Under the pieces are notes generated by a model. The model was not told the origin of the DNA, ran no database searches, and worked only from the letters and a program-made list of their open reading frames with translations. Positions 13,524 through 22,882 of a DNA stretch of 64,000 bases are shown here, in pieces (position 1 is the first letter of the stretch; every line of letters starts with the position of its first letter). The stretch comes from Acanthaster planci (taxonomy: Eukaryota; Echinodermata; Asteroidea; Valvatida; Acanthasteridae), in NCBI RefSeq assembly GCF_001949145.1, contig NW_019091362.1, forward strand, positions 21,794 to 85,793, read 5' to 3'. A program made the position numbers and the translations under genes.

Positions 13524-13768
13524 ATGGCTTTAAAGACGTATGCAGACTGGGAGGATGCTGTGAGAGTCGCCCAGGTCACCTATGACCACTCGCAGGCTAA
13601 GATGGTCACAAAAACAAAGACGGTACGGAAGTCGAGGAAAATGGCTTTCCTCTCCGTGCTCTCACTGACCAAGGGTGGCGTTTCATCAAAGCAAAGCATC
13701 AACAAGCACCCCACTTCTCCGCCAAAGAGGATAAAACAAAGAGTGAACAAATCCGCAGGAAAGATGTG
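13524..13768 (+). CDS. Exon 1 of SAMD9-like gene: basic N-terminal segment
   Basis: The ATG at 13524 opens 81 codons plus two bases before the donor TG|GTATGT. The peptide starts MALKTYADWEDAVRVAQVTY and becomes strongly basic and Ser/Lys-rich. I do not recognise a domain in it. The two leftover bases join the first base of exon 2 to make a Cys codon. The alternative is that this is an internal exon, because ATTGCAG immediately precedes the ATG and could be a splice acceptor. The exon begins only about 50 bases after the CCATT satellite ends. Confidence 0.6.
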
Positions 13769-16700
13769 GTATGTGTATATTTATTAAGGTGATATTATGA
13801 GGAAAAGAACCCCGAATGTTTTACAAGCATCGTGAAAAATTGTAATAGACGTCCTCTATGATATTTAATCTTCCCTTGGTGAACAGATCTATGACGCCGA
13901 TCGTCAACAGATTTTCCTGTGCTCTTAGCACAAAAGTCATTAAAGTGAATACTTGCTTTTGCAACTTTAACTGGCTTAATATTAAATTGTGCGCACGGTT
14001 GGGCATTAAATGTGTTGGTTTCTTACCTTTTCCTGTCCAGTGTGAAACAGGGAAGTGCGTGCTGCATACAGATAATAATTGATACTCCACTCGTGTCAAC
14101 AGTTTGCCTGCAACTTCCTTCTTCAACCTCGATTCTAGCTGTGAAAGAACTACTTCAAGATAGGCTTGGAATCAGTCCTGAAAAACAACATCTTTGTACG
14201 AAGAGAGGATTTGAGGTCAGTGACAAAAACACAGTATACCATGCAATTAGTGCAGTTAGCAAATAATTTCGGTTTAGATCACTTTGAGTTTCTATTTTCA
14301 ATAACTTCAGTATTTCCTATGCAAGCTGCACGAATTAGATGGGGTGTTATGTCAGTGGATTGAATATTTTTTGACTTAATACAATCAATTCTATTCAAAC
14401 TGAAGTAGGCCTTTGGCTTCTAACAGCTGTTGCCATTGTGTAGCGGGTGCTCTATATCACCTGTGCATAAATCACATCTTCAATAAATCTTTAAATATCT
14501 TGCCGTCCCTATTTATTCAATGTTATCATGGCCTACGTGACAGTTGGTCTTTTTCGTGTGAACTGTCTTTTTCGACGGTGGTCTTGCAATCCCGCTACTG
14601 TTTATTGTTCTAAATGCACCCTCAACCCATTAAATTTTATTCGCAAAGAAACCACAGGAAAAGGTAGTAAGCTTGTACCCAATTGCTGGTCTAGACTTAT
14701 ACCCTACTCTGCTGCCAAGGCCTTCTCACGCGCGTATATAAAAAAAAAAATTGGACTTGCAGTGCCTTGAATCAGCTTTTCGAGATCACTGAATCCAGTT
14801 ACGGTCACTTTACCTAGCCGAATACAAGGCTTGCCCGGCAATGCCCGCCTTTGTTCTCCCTTGCGTCAATAGAAGCGAGCCAACCCGCACATTCGTATTC
14901 GGCTCGGTAAAGTGGCCGCTTTTTCATACAAAGGCGTAGCAAGTCCAGGTTTTTATATACGTCCATGGGCTATCTAGAATTACCCAGTAACGTGCCTTCT
15001 GGAAAGCCACAAAGCTTCAAAGAAGTCCAACAGCATTTACAGGGTCGTTTATGGGTCACAGGCAGGGTCTGGGCAAGCTAGGCAGCGCTTGTGTGAACAA
15101 CCTTGATGACTGCCATCTGGAAGATGTTTGTACACATTCCCATGGGAATTGGCCAGACCCCAGCTCGGTTATATTTTTTCTGGCTAAGGGGAAGCCCCTA
15201 TGTTTACGGTGACTAAACCAGGCAGTTCGGCATGAAGGTAGGATATGAAAGGAGGTGATCATAGTTGGCCGTAAAATTTTCTTTCATCAAGTAATTAGCA
15301 GAAACTCCGTCTAAAAAAAGACGGTGGGCGCTCCACGCAGGGTTTCAAAAGTAATAATAATAGCTACATATATTTGTTATTTCTGGAACCAGCTCTGTGA
15401 CGCACTTTCACTAGCGGATCACAGTATTCAGCAAAATGCCAACATAGAATTGCGCCTTGTCTCCGGCTTGATGGGTGGAACACGTTAGTATCCATTTACA
15501 TTTTTTCAGTGTTTGCTTTAAATTGACTTTTAATGATTAATTTTGCTGTCAGGATACAAATTAGTTGTATTTTGAAGAGTAAGGGCACATCTCTTGCTTC
15601 AGAATATGCAGACATCAGACGTAATATGTTCAGCCTCCCCTGGAAAAGATGTTGTGTATAATTTAGTTGTTGATCAATGTGACAATGCAGGGAAGCAAAA
15701 AGACAAAGCAGAGCAGCGGTCACCAGATTTTTCGAGTAAAGAAAGAATCCCTGATCATGGAAGACAAGATGATACTCAGCAAGACCCAACTGCACCTGAT
15801 GAACAACCATCATCCTGTACCAGCAACACATGGGAAAACACCGTCATGCAGGGCCACTCAGAAGGCATCACATTTGGGGAAGTACACTCACGTACCAATG
15901 TCTATGGTATGTATGTAGGGCCTATGTGTGCTTAAATTTAAAGATCTAAATTTACATAAGATGTAATACAGGAGAAATTATCGTTCACTAATTGATAGAG
16001 TTCGTCCGACATTTGAATTATTGCAACTGTCAAGTGCACTATTTCGATATCCAAAATAGGAGCTATCTGACGTATAATATGACCATAAAAATGTGGAGAA
16101 ACTGAAAGGCATTTTCCGGTAAAATAATTTCAACGGCCAGTTTCCTTTGTACAGTAAGCAATAAATGTGCCTCTAAAATAAGCATGAAGCTTTATGATTA
16201 TGACCACGTGTTGGCTACTTATTCAAGAAAAGTTATATCTGTTTCTGAACCACACGATTTTGTGGTCGCACATCGGGAGGAAACAAAAAATTAATTTTAT
16301 ACAATTCTTCAACCTCAGAGCAACACTCTTTTGCACAGATTACTGAAGCTAAATAACTATTATTTCAACAGCATTACCAATTACTGCATGCGTTTCAAGA
16401 GATGACAGGATCGATGATTATTTGACAACAGCCGTAATCGATACCCTGAAACTACTGGCAAGTCAGTCTGGAGTGAATGATGTGAAAAAAATGTTCAACG
16501 ACGTTTTGGAGGCATGTGCCGGAGAAATGTATCGAGTAGAGTTTGGGCCCTTGAGGTTTATTACGCATGTCGAAAGTCGTGCCGGCCTTGAAAAACTGTG
16601 GGCTATGTTCTCCACCGGGGAGCTCGCGCAGAAGCTAACTAAGGTCCTAATAACAGATGAACTTACAACAGAGGAGAAAAGTAGTATCGTCATTCAGGTA

Positions 16701-19700
16701 GAAATACTTCGAGAACATTACGAGGAGGGATGCCAATTCTTTGAAGAATTACCAGAAGGTACAAACATATATTTTGCATTACGCGTGTGTTGCAACATTT
16801 TAGGACAAGTGACATTGGTTATTAGTATCAATTGAAAACAGAACCTTTGATTCAGAAGGAGATGAGTCAAATGGCATTGGAAATTTCGTCCCAGTATGTT
16901 AGACTTTCCAATTTAATTTGCGTTTCGAGTTCTGTTTTTCAAGCTCTAATTTGTTTCCATTTTAGAGACTACTTCGGCGGATCAACCGGTGCATATGTCT
17001 GAGTGGTCCAAATACGACGTGAAACACTGGCTAAAAACTATTGGTGTATCAGATGTGGTCATTGATAAAGTATTCGACGAGGCAATTGACGGGAGGGTGT
17101 TAATCTTGTATACATCAAATGATCTGCAAGAAGATTTCAACATGAACAAGCGAGACTTACGTCTCATTTTGTACAAACGGGAAGCCTTAAAACGCCAACC
17201 CAAGTTGAGTCCAAACCCAAAAGAGAAAGAAGTTGTTGAGTACAAAGCAGAACGTGCACTGGTTCAAGTACATCCGATTCAGACATCCCCAAGCCCATCT
17301 GACACAAAAACAAATCAAACTGTAACCGATATGCCAGAACTGTCAGTTCGGCCTAAAATACCAAAATCCAAAGCGATATCTTTACTAAAGAGGGGGCATC
17401 TGGAGACAAAACACACTCAACCAGTTCAACGTCTTCATCAGAATATCGCTAAGGTACCCAACGTTCAAGATGACCCCTTAAACCCTGCAAAAGGATTTGA
17501 ACTTTCTTTAGATTTACCTTCTGAATATAAAGGAGCCCATGTTTCACCACAAAGACTATTGACAGCCAAAAGTGGGCAAGATCCTCTTGAGGTGACTCAA
17601 AAGATGATGGAATTAATTTCACTAGCTCCTCAACCATCTACAGACAACCAACAACAAGATGTTGCATTCATGATACTTGGCAAATCTCGAGCCCAAGAAC
17701 AGGGGTCAAATCCTTCCTTACAGGTCAATTACCCAGAACAATATCGCGACGAAAATGGAAAATTGACGCCAGGGGATCATGAAGCAAGCTCAATTTCGCC
17801 TACTACACTGGATGCATCACCGAGAACAAATGTGGAATTTGACGATGCACAAATTCATGATGACAAAAACTCTGACAAGGTAAAAGAGCAAGCTCGTGAT
17901 CAGGGAACACCATCACAAGCGTGTCGAAACGCAGCATCGTCCAGCAAATTTGCTTTGCCTGTAACAAAGTTCAGTCAAAGTGACGAAGCTAAGGTTCGCT
18001 TACTTCTTACAGGAGATGAACGTGGAGAGCTTTCCCAATCGTTATACTCCGTTCTCGTAGCAAATAAGCTGGACGCCCCAAGTGAACCTACTGAATCTAG
18101 AATTGACATCATTGCCCAACAGTTTGAATTCATCAAGTCCATCAAATGGACAAGCGTCTTGGACTTTGATTCACAGTCTCTGTCGGATGGACTGTGTAAG
18201 CTCTACCATGAGAATAGAATGGTCACTCTTCAACAACCGGACTTGTTCAAAAACATCGAGTCAGAAGAAGATCTGCGAACCAGTATCGGATTTCCTGAAA
18301 AGACACTTTGGCTTTTCGCTAACGGTCGAGAGGACAACCCAACCATCGAGAGCCCTCCCATGGATCTGCAAGAATGGAACAAAGAACGTAGCCGAGATGT
18401 AGAAGCATCAATCTCTTTCTTCTCTCAGCCTTCGGTTATACCAAAAGGACGTGCTGCTATTGTGTTCTTGCTCCTGTCCGATCAGGACCTGGGAATCGTC
18501 TGTGACATTTTCAGAAAAATGTCTTCATCTTTTCAAGGCATACAAAATATCACATGTATCGCTGAAGATGAGAGTGTTTATGCACAGTTTGTAAAAGGTG
18601 TGGAAAAGTGGTTTAGCAAGGCTGAAATCGATGAGAGGAGTGTGGTTGGACTGAAATGGCAAGATATCAACCGCATTGTCATGCGAATGAACGGTGTGAA
18701 CAAAATCGAAGCCTACGAACTCCCTACACACATTCCAGAAAAGTGTTTCCTTTCTGAGAAACAAAAGGACGAATGGAATGATATAACCGTTGTTTGCAAA
18801 AATGAGTGCGAAAACACCGATATGAACGAATCTAACCCGGGTTATCGACGGTTTGCAGAAAAGAAAGAATTGAACTTTTATCGCGGTGCCAAAGTTGACT
18901 GGTGGAATTTTGCCATCGGAGAAAAAGAAATGAATCTTCATAGACGTTGCGGCCACGTGCTGAAGCGAAAAGGATTCGGAGACGTACTAAGGAAAGTCCG
19001 TAAACCCCTGGACAGTTCAAATACTGAGGACAGTTTAATTGTCACTGTGACACTCCTTCATCAGCCAGGTGCCGGGGGTAGCACGTTAGCACGCCATATT
19101 TTGTGGGAGCTCCGCCAAGAATTCCGTTGTATTGTCGTCAACACGGTCACTGGCAATACTGCAAGTCAGATAATGGAGGTGAGACGGCATGGATATGAAA
19201 AAGGTTGCAATCAGAAAATCCCTGCTGTATGTGTACTCGTGGATGACCTCGATGATGTTGAGCTTCTAGACTTGATTGATGAGGTGAAGGAAGTTTCTAG
19301 AGATATCCAGCTCGATGGTGGGGCAGTTTGTGTCGTCCTGCGCTGTAAGCGTTGTGCGGAGCCAGAAACGTTAACAGACGGTGAAAGGAGAGAGTTGTAC
19401 ATTGCTTTGACTCAAAAGCTTGACGCCCGAGAAAAGGAATGGCTGGAGCGAAAGTACCGTGAATTACAATTAAAGGAGAAAGAATTACAATCTACCGAGT
19501 ACAAACCTGAACATCTCCTCGCATTTATGGTGATGCTGAAAGAATTCGACAAGGACTATATAACTCATGTTGTGTCGGAGATTCTTGGTGGAATCTCTGA
19601 GAACGAATTCAAGTTGATAAAGCTATGTGCGTTTCTGAATTCCTACAGACCAGAGGCCGCCATTCCTATTTCCTGTTGCGACTCAATGATGGACAGAAAG

Positions 19701-22242
19701 ATACTAGTCAGTGGCAGAACGCGTGTACACTCGAGACCCTGGGAAGGTTCAGTGTCCTCCTCGTTCAAGATCATGGTGGTCGTGGAAAACAACGAACTTA
19801 GGATCTTCCATGAGAGAATAGCAAAAGAAACTTTGGAGCAGATCCAGATGGTTACAAATCAGTCCCTTACAGAGGTTGCACTGGAGTTTTTGAATTGTGA
19901 ACTGTTTAGTTCGTGGTCATATTCCAAAGAAACCCTCGTTAAAGCAACGCATGACCTACTTGTCAGGAGAAAAAGGATCCGATTCGGTGATGACACCGAG
20001 ACAGACTTTGCGGTTATCATTCAAGATATTTACGAGAATCATGGACCTGAAAAAGCAATCGAGATCCTCCAAGTAGGCTTTGAGAAGCTGGAAGATGCAT
20101 TCATCGCTCAGCAGCTTGCGCGACTTTGTCTTAAGGAGCACAACATTGGGATGGCACATATCTATGCTGACAAAGCAGTGACGCTTGAACCCCAAAACTG
20201 CTACTTCGTTGATACTAAGGGCAGAATTTACAAAACAGAGATGTGGGATATCGTGTCAAAGCGTATGGAAGAACAGCAAGTTATCGATGATAAAGAATGC
20301 GATAAGTTACTTTCCCTTGCATACCATGCAATGGACGCCTTCCACAAAACATACGACGTTTCTAAAAAAGGAAGGGAGATCGAGTACACGGGTTTGTATG
20401 CCGAAGTAGATGTTGCCTTCAGATTACTGCAGGTCATTTACACTTGTGTAGAGCCCTTCAGAACAAAAGGTGGACAAAAATATTTGCAGGAATACCTTCT
20501 GCAATTGATCAACCCTTCAGATCCAAGCTATCCAAAACTGAGTGAAGACTGTCATGGCCGCATCATGACTTTGAAAAACCGAATAGACTCTGTGCTAAAC
20601 TTACTTGATGACACCTCAACATTCTGCAAGGGAGATCCCACAAATGAGCAACAGAAACTTGATGAGATGAAAGATCGCTTGAAGGAGTACTTCAGAATAT
20701 ACGAAAGATACTATGGAGAACCAAAGCCGATACAACAAAATCGGTATCGAAATCCTAGAAGTCTTGCCGAATCTCGACGTCGGCAAGTCAAGCAAGCCAG
20801 TTGTGGTACCTTTCGTGAAATATTTGACCTTGCTCGAAATAAGGGATTGCAGAAGCTCAAAGAATCTTACAAACTGCTGTTAGAGAACTCAGATCAGTAC
20901 AACTTTTTCGACTTGAAGCATCTTGTTTGCATACACTTGGCGCTCTCCTCAGCTGGGGAGCAATTATTGCCAGCTGATGAGGTGTATCAGCAGTTTGTTC
21001 GGCCGTTGAATGCCAAAGATCACCGCAAAACAGACTGCTGGCCACCTTTCTTCATGATGATGTTTCTGTGGCCAATAGAGGATGTTACCTCTGAAAGACG
21101 AGATAGCTGTGATTTGACCTTTTACATTGATGAACTAAGAGAGAGATTTTCAGGTGCTGAGAATTTCAGGAAAGGTTTGACTAGCGAAAAGCGACCCCCG
21201 CGATTTCAGACAAGAGCACGAACACACTTTTTCTTGGGACAAGGCACAGATCTTCAAGTATTTGCCCATATCAATGAGCTCCACACTACTCCAGGTAAAA
21301 TCGACGGAGCAGACAGCGAAGATGATTTTTGGTCGTCTGATCTTGTAAGAAGTCGATTAGCTCGCTTGGAAGGAACTTTACTGAATCCTACATCCCTGGT
21401 GCACCTCTCTAAGAAGGGAAAAATCAACATCAAACTGGCAGCGCCGTTTAAACGTCAAGTGCCAAGCCAAGAGATCGTCACGTTCTACCTCGGATTCACC
21501 TGGGATGGCCCAGTTGCGTATGATATTAAGGTAAAGGGGAAAGAATCTCGTGACGGTACAGCACCACGCTTTCACCAAGCTTACCCAAGTTTGAACGTAC
21601 CTTCTGAAAAATCCAAGACTTCACTTTCCCGTAAGTTATCCAAGATTGATAAGCTTCGGGAGGAATGCCAAAAGCTGCGAGGCAAACTGGAGGGCGTAAA
21701 AGCTTCTTCTAAACACCATGTGAAAGTCAAAACCAAAGAGGTACCGGTAAATATTTTTCTATTATTAATCAGTCTATTTATAACTGGGATTTACTGTATG
21801 TCCAGTTCCGCACCATTTCCACCTCTCGACCATCGAACGTTGCTTGACTTGAATGTAGTGCACCTTCGGGTACCAAAGTGATAATCAATTAGCCTTATCT
21901 GTGGGACTTCACGAACGGAAATCAGTGAATTCCTTCACTTTTTATATTTGGTAAAGACCTTATGAAACATTTCATTTCTTAATTTATTAATATAACACTG
22001 TCAAAAGAGATAGGCACGATACTTGTGTGTAAAAGCATTCGATAGATACACTGATCTTGTATACATTATACTCCATTACACAATGCCAAGCAAGAACATG
22101 ATTTACTTACATCGTTTGGCAGGGATGTGTTTGGAAACCCACGAAAGACGCGATTCAGTTGTACAAGCGCCAGTTGGAGGAAAAAAACGATGAACTTCGT
22201 CGTGCTTTAATGGAAGACACGTCATCAACGGAGGACTTTTAA
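13524..22242 (+). CDS. SAMD9L-like: SAMD9/SAMD9L-like protein with N-terminal ubiquitin-like and TRADD-N-like domains (6-exon model)
   Basis: Model: exons 13524-13768, 14041-14215, 15603-15906, 16372-16758, 16966-21740 and 22123-22242, giving about 2,001 residues. Every intron is GT-AG and all five junction phases agree without a stop. Domains in order: basic N-terminus (1-82), ubiquitin-like fold (about 88-166), acidic linker (167-241), TRADD-N-like (about 293-368), SAM (382-446), low-complexity linker (447-700), SIR2-like region (710-1040), P-loop NTPase (about 1050-1330), TPR-like helices (about 1380-1730), OB-like region (about 1838-1903) and coiled coil (1923-1996). In vertebrates SAMD9/SAMD9L are cytoplasmic, interferon-linked proteins that restrict viruses and repress translation; the same role here is inference. 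The large exon is certain. The upstream exons rest on phase agreement and on domain folds that continue across junctions. The first exon may be preceded by a non-coding one, because a TTGCAG acceptor-like site lies 1 base before the ATG. Confidence 0.8.
13769..14040 (+). other. Intron 1 of SAMD9-like gene
   Basis: GTATGT donor and a pyrimidine-rich acceptor (TTACCTTTTCCTGTCCAG). It splits a codon after its second base. No other feature was seen in it. Confidence 0.6.
14041..14215 (+). CDS. Exon 2: first two-thirds of a ubiquitin-like domain
   Basis: It encodes residues 82-140. The order matches ubiquitin: a first strand (CIQIIID), a second strand (STVCLQLPSSTS), a helix (ILAVKELLQDRLG), then ISPEKQHLCTKRG, which lines up with the ubiquitin segment IPPDQQRLIFAGK. 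The donor is GAG|GTCAGT in phase 0. If this donor is not used, the frame runs on to TAA at 14264-14266 and gives a 157-residue short form without the last strand. The fold assignment is by eye; the helix and the following loop are the strongest part. Confidence 0.68.
14216..15602 (+). other. Intron 2 of SAMD9-like gene, with an embedded MITE
   Basis: The longest intron of the model (1,387 bp), from GTCAGT to TTGCTTCAG. It contains an imperfect palindromic element at 14733-14961. An earlier acceptor-like site (CTGTCAG, ending at 15552) would bring an immediate in-frame TAG in this phase, so the one at 15602 was chosen. Confidence 0.6.
14733..14961. mobile_element. Palindromic MITE in intron 2
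   Basis: The two ends are imperfect inverted copies. CGTATATAAAAA and then TTGGACTTGC near the left edge are mirrored by GCAAGTCCAGG and then TTTTTATATACG at the right. Further in, ACTTTACCTAGCCGAATAC is mirrored by GTATTCGGCTCGGTAAAGT. The arms are about 95 and 75 bp around a GC-richer centre. There is no coding capacity. No clear target-site duplication could be fixed. Confidence 0.7.
15603..15906 (+). CDS. Exon 3: end of ubiquitin-like domain plus acidic linker
   Basis: It encodes residues 141-241 plus one base. The start, NMQTSDVICSASPGKDVVYN followed by LVVDQC, supplies the loop and last strand missing from exon 2. It lines up with the ubiquitin tail segment (TLSDYNIQKESTLHLVLRL), which independently supports joining exons 2 and 3. 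There is no terminal Gly-Gly, so conjugation like ubiquitin itself is unlikely. The rest is a hydrophilic D/E/Q/S-rich linker without a recognised motif. The donor is TATG|GTATGT, phase 1. Confidence 0.68.
15907..16371 (+). other. Intron 3 of SAMD9-like gene
   Basis: 465 bp, AT-rich, GTATGT to ATTTCAACAG. No feature was seen in it. Confidence 0.6.
16372..16758 (+). CDS. Exon 4: TRADD-N-like domain
   Basis: It encodes residues 242-371. A helical lead-in (VIDTLKLLASQSGVNDVKKM) is followed by a segment with the hallmarks of the TRADD N-terminal-like family of cnidarian and deuterostome immune proteins. These are a FGPLRFITHVES strand, GLEKLWAMFSTGELAQKL (the L-x-x-L-W-x-x-x-S-x-G-x-L pattern), LITDEL, and a closing helix around EHYEEGCQFFEEL. 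In TRADD this module recruits TRAF2; the same binding here is inference. The donor is GAAG|GTACAA, phase 1. Reading on past the donor adds only a short tail before a stop at 16833-16835. Confidence 0.66.
16966..21740 (+). CDS. Exon 5: SAM domain and SAMD9/SAMD9L core
   Basis: A single large exon of 4,775 bp, as in vertebrate SAMD9/SAMD9L, which also keep the coding region in one exon. The SAM domain is visible in WSKYDVKHWLKTIGVSDVVI and the following helix (YTSNDLQEDFNM). Family landmarks: a WLFANGREDN strand, FFSQPSVIPKGRAAIVFLLL, CKNECENT, FYRGAKVDWWNF (Trp at about 1016-1017), a glycine-rich P-loop PGAGGSTLARHILWEL at 1071-1086, Walker B VCVLVDDLDD ending at about 1134, a TPR-like AFIAQQLARLCLKEHN, and a C-terminal FYLGFTWDGPVAYDI. 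The P-loop lacks the usual lysine. No convincing AlbA_2 domain is seen between SAM and the SIR2-like part. The exon starts at the AG at 16965, so any start at 16989 (GTG) or the ATG at 16995 is internal. Confidence 0.93.
21741..22122 (+). other. Intron 5 of SAMD9-like gene
   Basis: 382 bp. The donor is GAG|GTACCG, or alternatively GTACCG|GTAAAT six bases later; both are phase 0. The acceptor is TTTGGCAG. Retaining it would add an unconserved hydrophobic tail ending at TGA 21879-21881. Confidence 0.6.
22123..22242 (+). CDS. Exon 6: terminal exon, helical tail
   Basis: 39 codons and TAA, in phase with exon 5: GCVWKPTKDAIQLYKRQLEE then KNDELRRALMEDTSSTEDF. The heptad-like spacing continues the coiled coil that starts near SLSRKLSKIDKLREECQKLR in exon 5. 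The tail is acidic. The composition and phase support it as a real last exon. A candidate polyadenylation signal AATAAA lies at 22614-22619, inside the MITE downstream. Confidence 0.65.
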   Translation, partial: GCVWKPTKDAIQLYKRQLEEKNDELRRALMEDTSSTEDF

Positions 22243-22584
22243 ACTCATCAATGGACAGCTACCTTCAACCACTAGTTGGTTCCGTCTTAATTGCACTTAT
22301 TGCAAATTCACCAGCCGTCGTGAATTACAAGCTGAAGGTAAAATACATGTAATACAGATCTAAGGCGGAGGTCATGGTGCGGCTCTAACTACTTCATGCG
22401 CGAGCGCAAAAAAATTTTTAAAAATCATTCCATCTAAAGTTTTTTTTTACAAGTTGAACATTTTTATTTAGCTTAAAAATATGTTCTGATCATAGACCTT
22501 TCTAAAGAATCGGTAGTGTCTGTATTATACCCAAATGTCATTAACAACAGAAATGTATTTGTCTTCCTGTCAGAAAGGGTGCGC

Positions 22585-22882
22585 TAACCTTACATACCTA
22601 GTGTGGACTTGTGAATAAAAGATGTCCACACGATGCAGGAAAGGAAGACGTGTTGTGGACTTACACACGTCCACAGGACGTTTCCCCTTCTCTGAAAAAG
22701 AAGGTTAGAGGCATTTTGGGGTGGGGGTCATCCGTCGTAAAAGGAAGAGGAATAGTCAAGGAAAACTTGTACAAAAAGCCAGCTGAAAATCGTGTTCCTA
22801 GTTCAAGAAAAATGAGTATTTTCACTGAGTTTTCTTAACTGCAAGAAAAGAAAGGAATGTCCACACTAGGTATGTAAGGTTA
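22585..22882. mobile_element. 298-bp MITE with perfect 24-bp terminal inverted repeats
   Basis: Positions 22585-22608 and 22859-22882 are exact reverse complements. The left end begins TAACCTTACATACCTAGTGT and both repeats end or begin in GTGTGGAC/GTCCACAC. The outer TA dinucleotides could be the target duplication, as in Tc1/mariner-type elements. Extra GTCCACA words recur inside as subterminal repeats. It has no transposase; the 75-codon open frame inside looks accidental. It lies about 340 bp after the stop of the SAMD9-like gene and carries AATAAA. Confidence 0.88.

Noticed and set aside
12194-13787. Several 300-500-codon frames on both strands
   Set aside because: They consist of the CCATT/CCATC satellite and 868 Ns.
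15553-15602. Alternative acceptor for exon 3 at 15552
   Set aside because: In the required phase it gives a stop after three codons.
16989-21881. A 1,630-codon single-exon protein starting at GTG 16989
   Set aside because: The exon begins at 16966 after a good acceptor and is in phase with exon 4; the last 47 codons are intron 5.
22611-22838. A 75-codon frame
   Set aside because: It lies wholly inside the MITE with perfect inverted ends; no domain.
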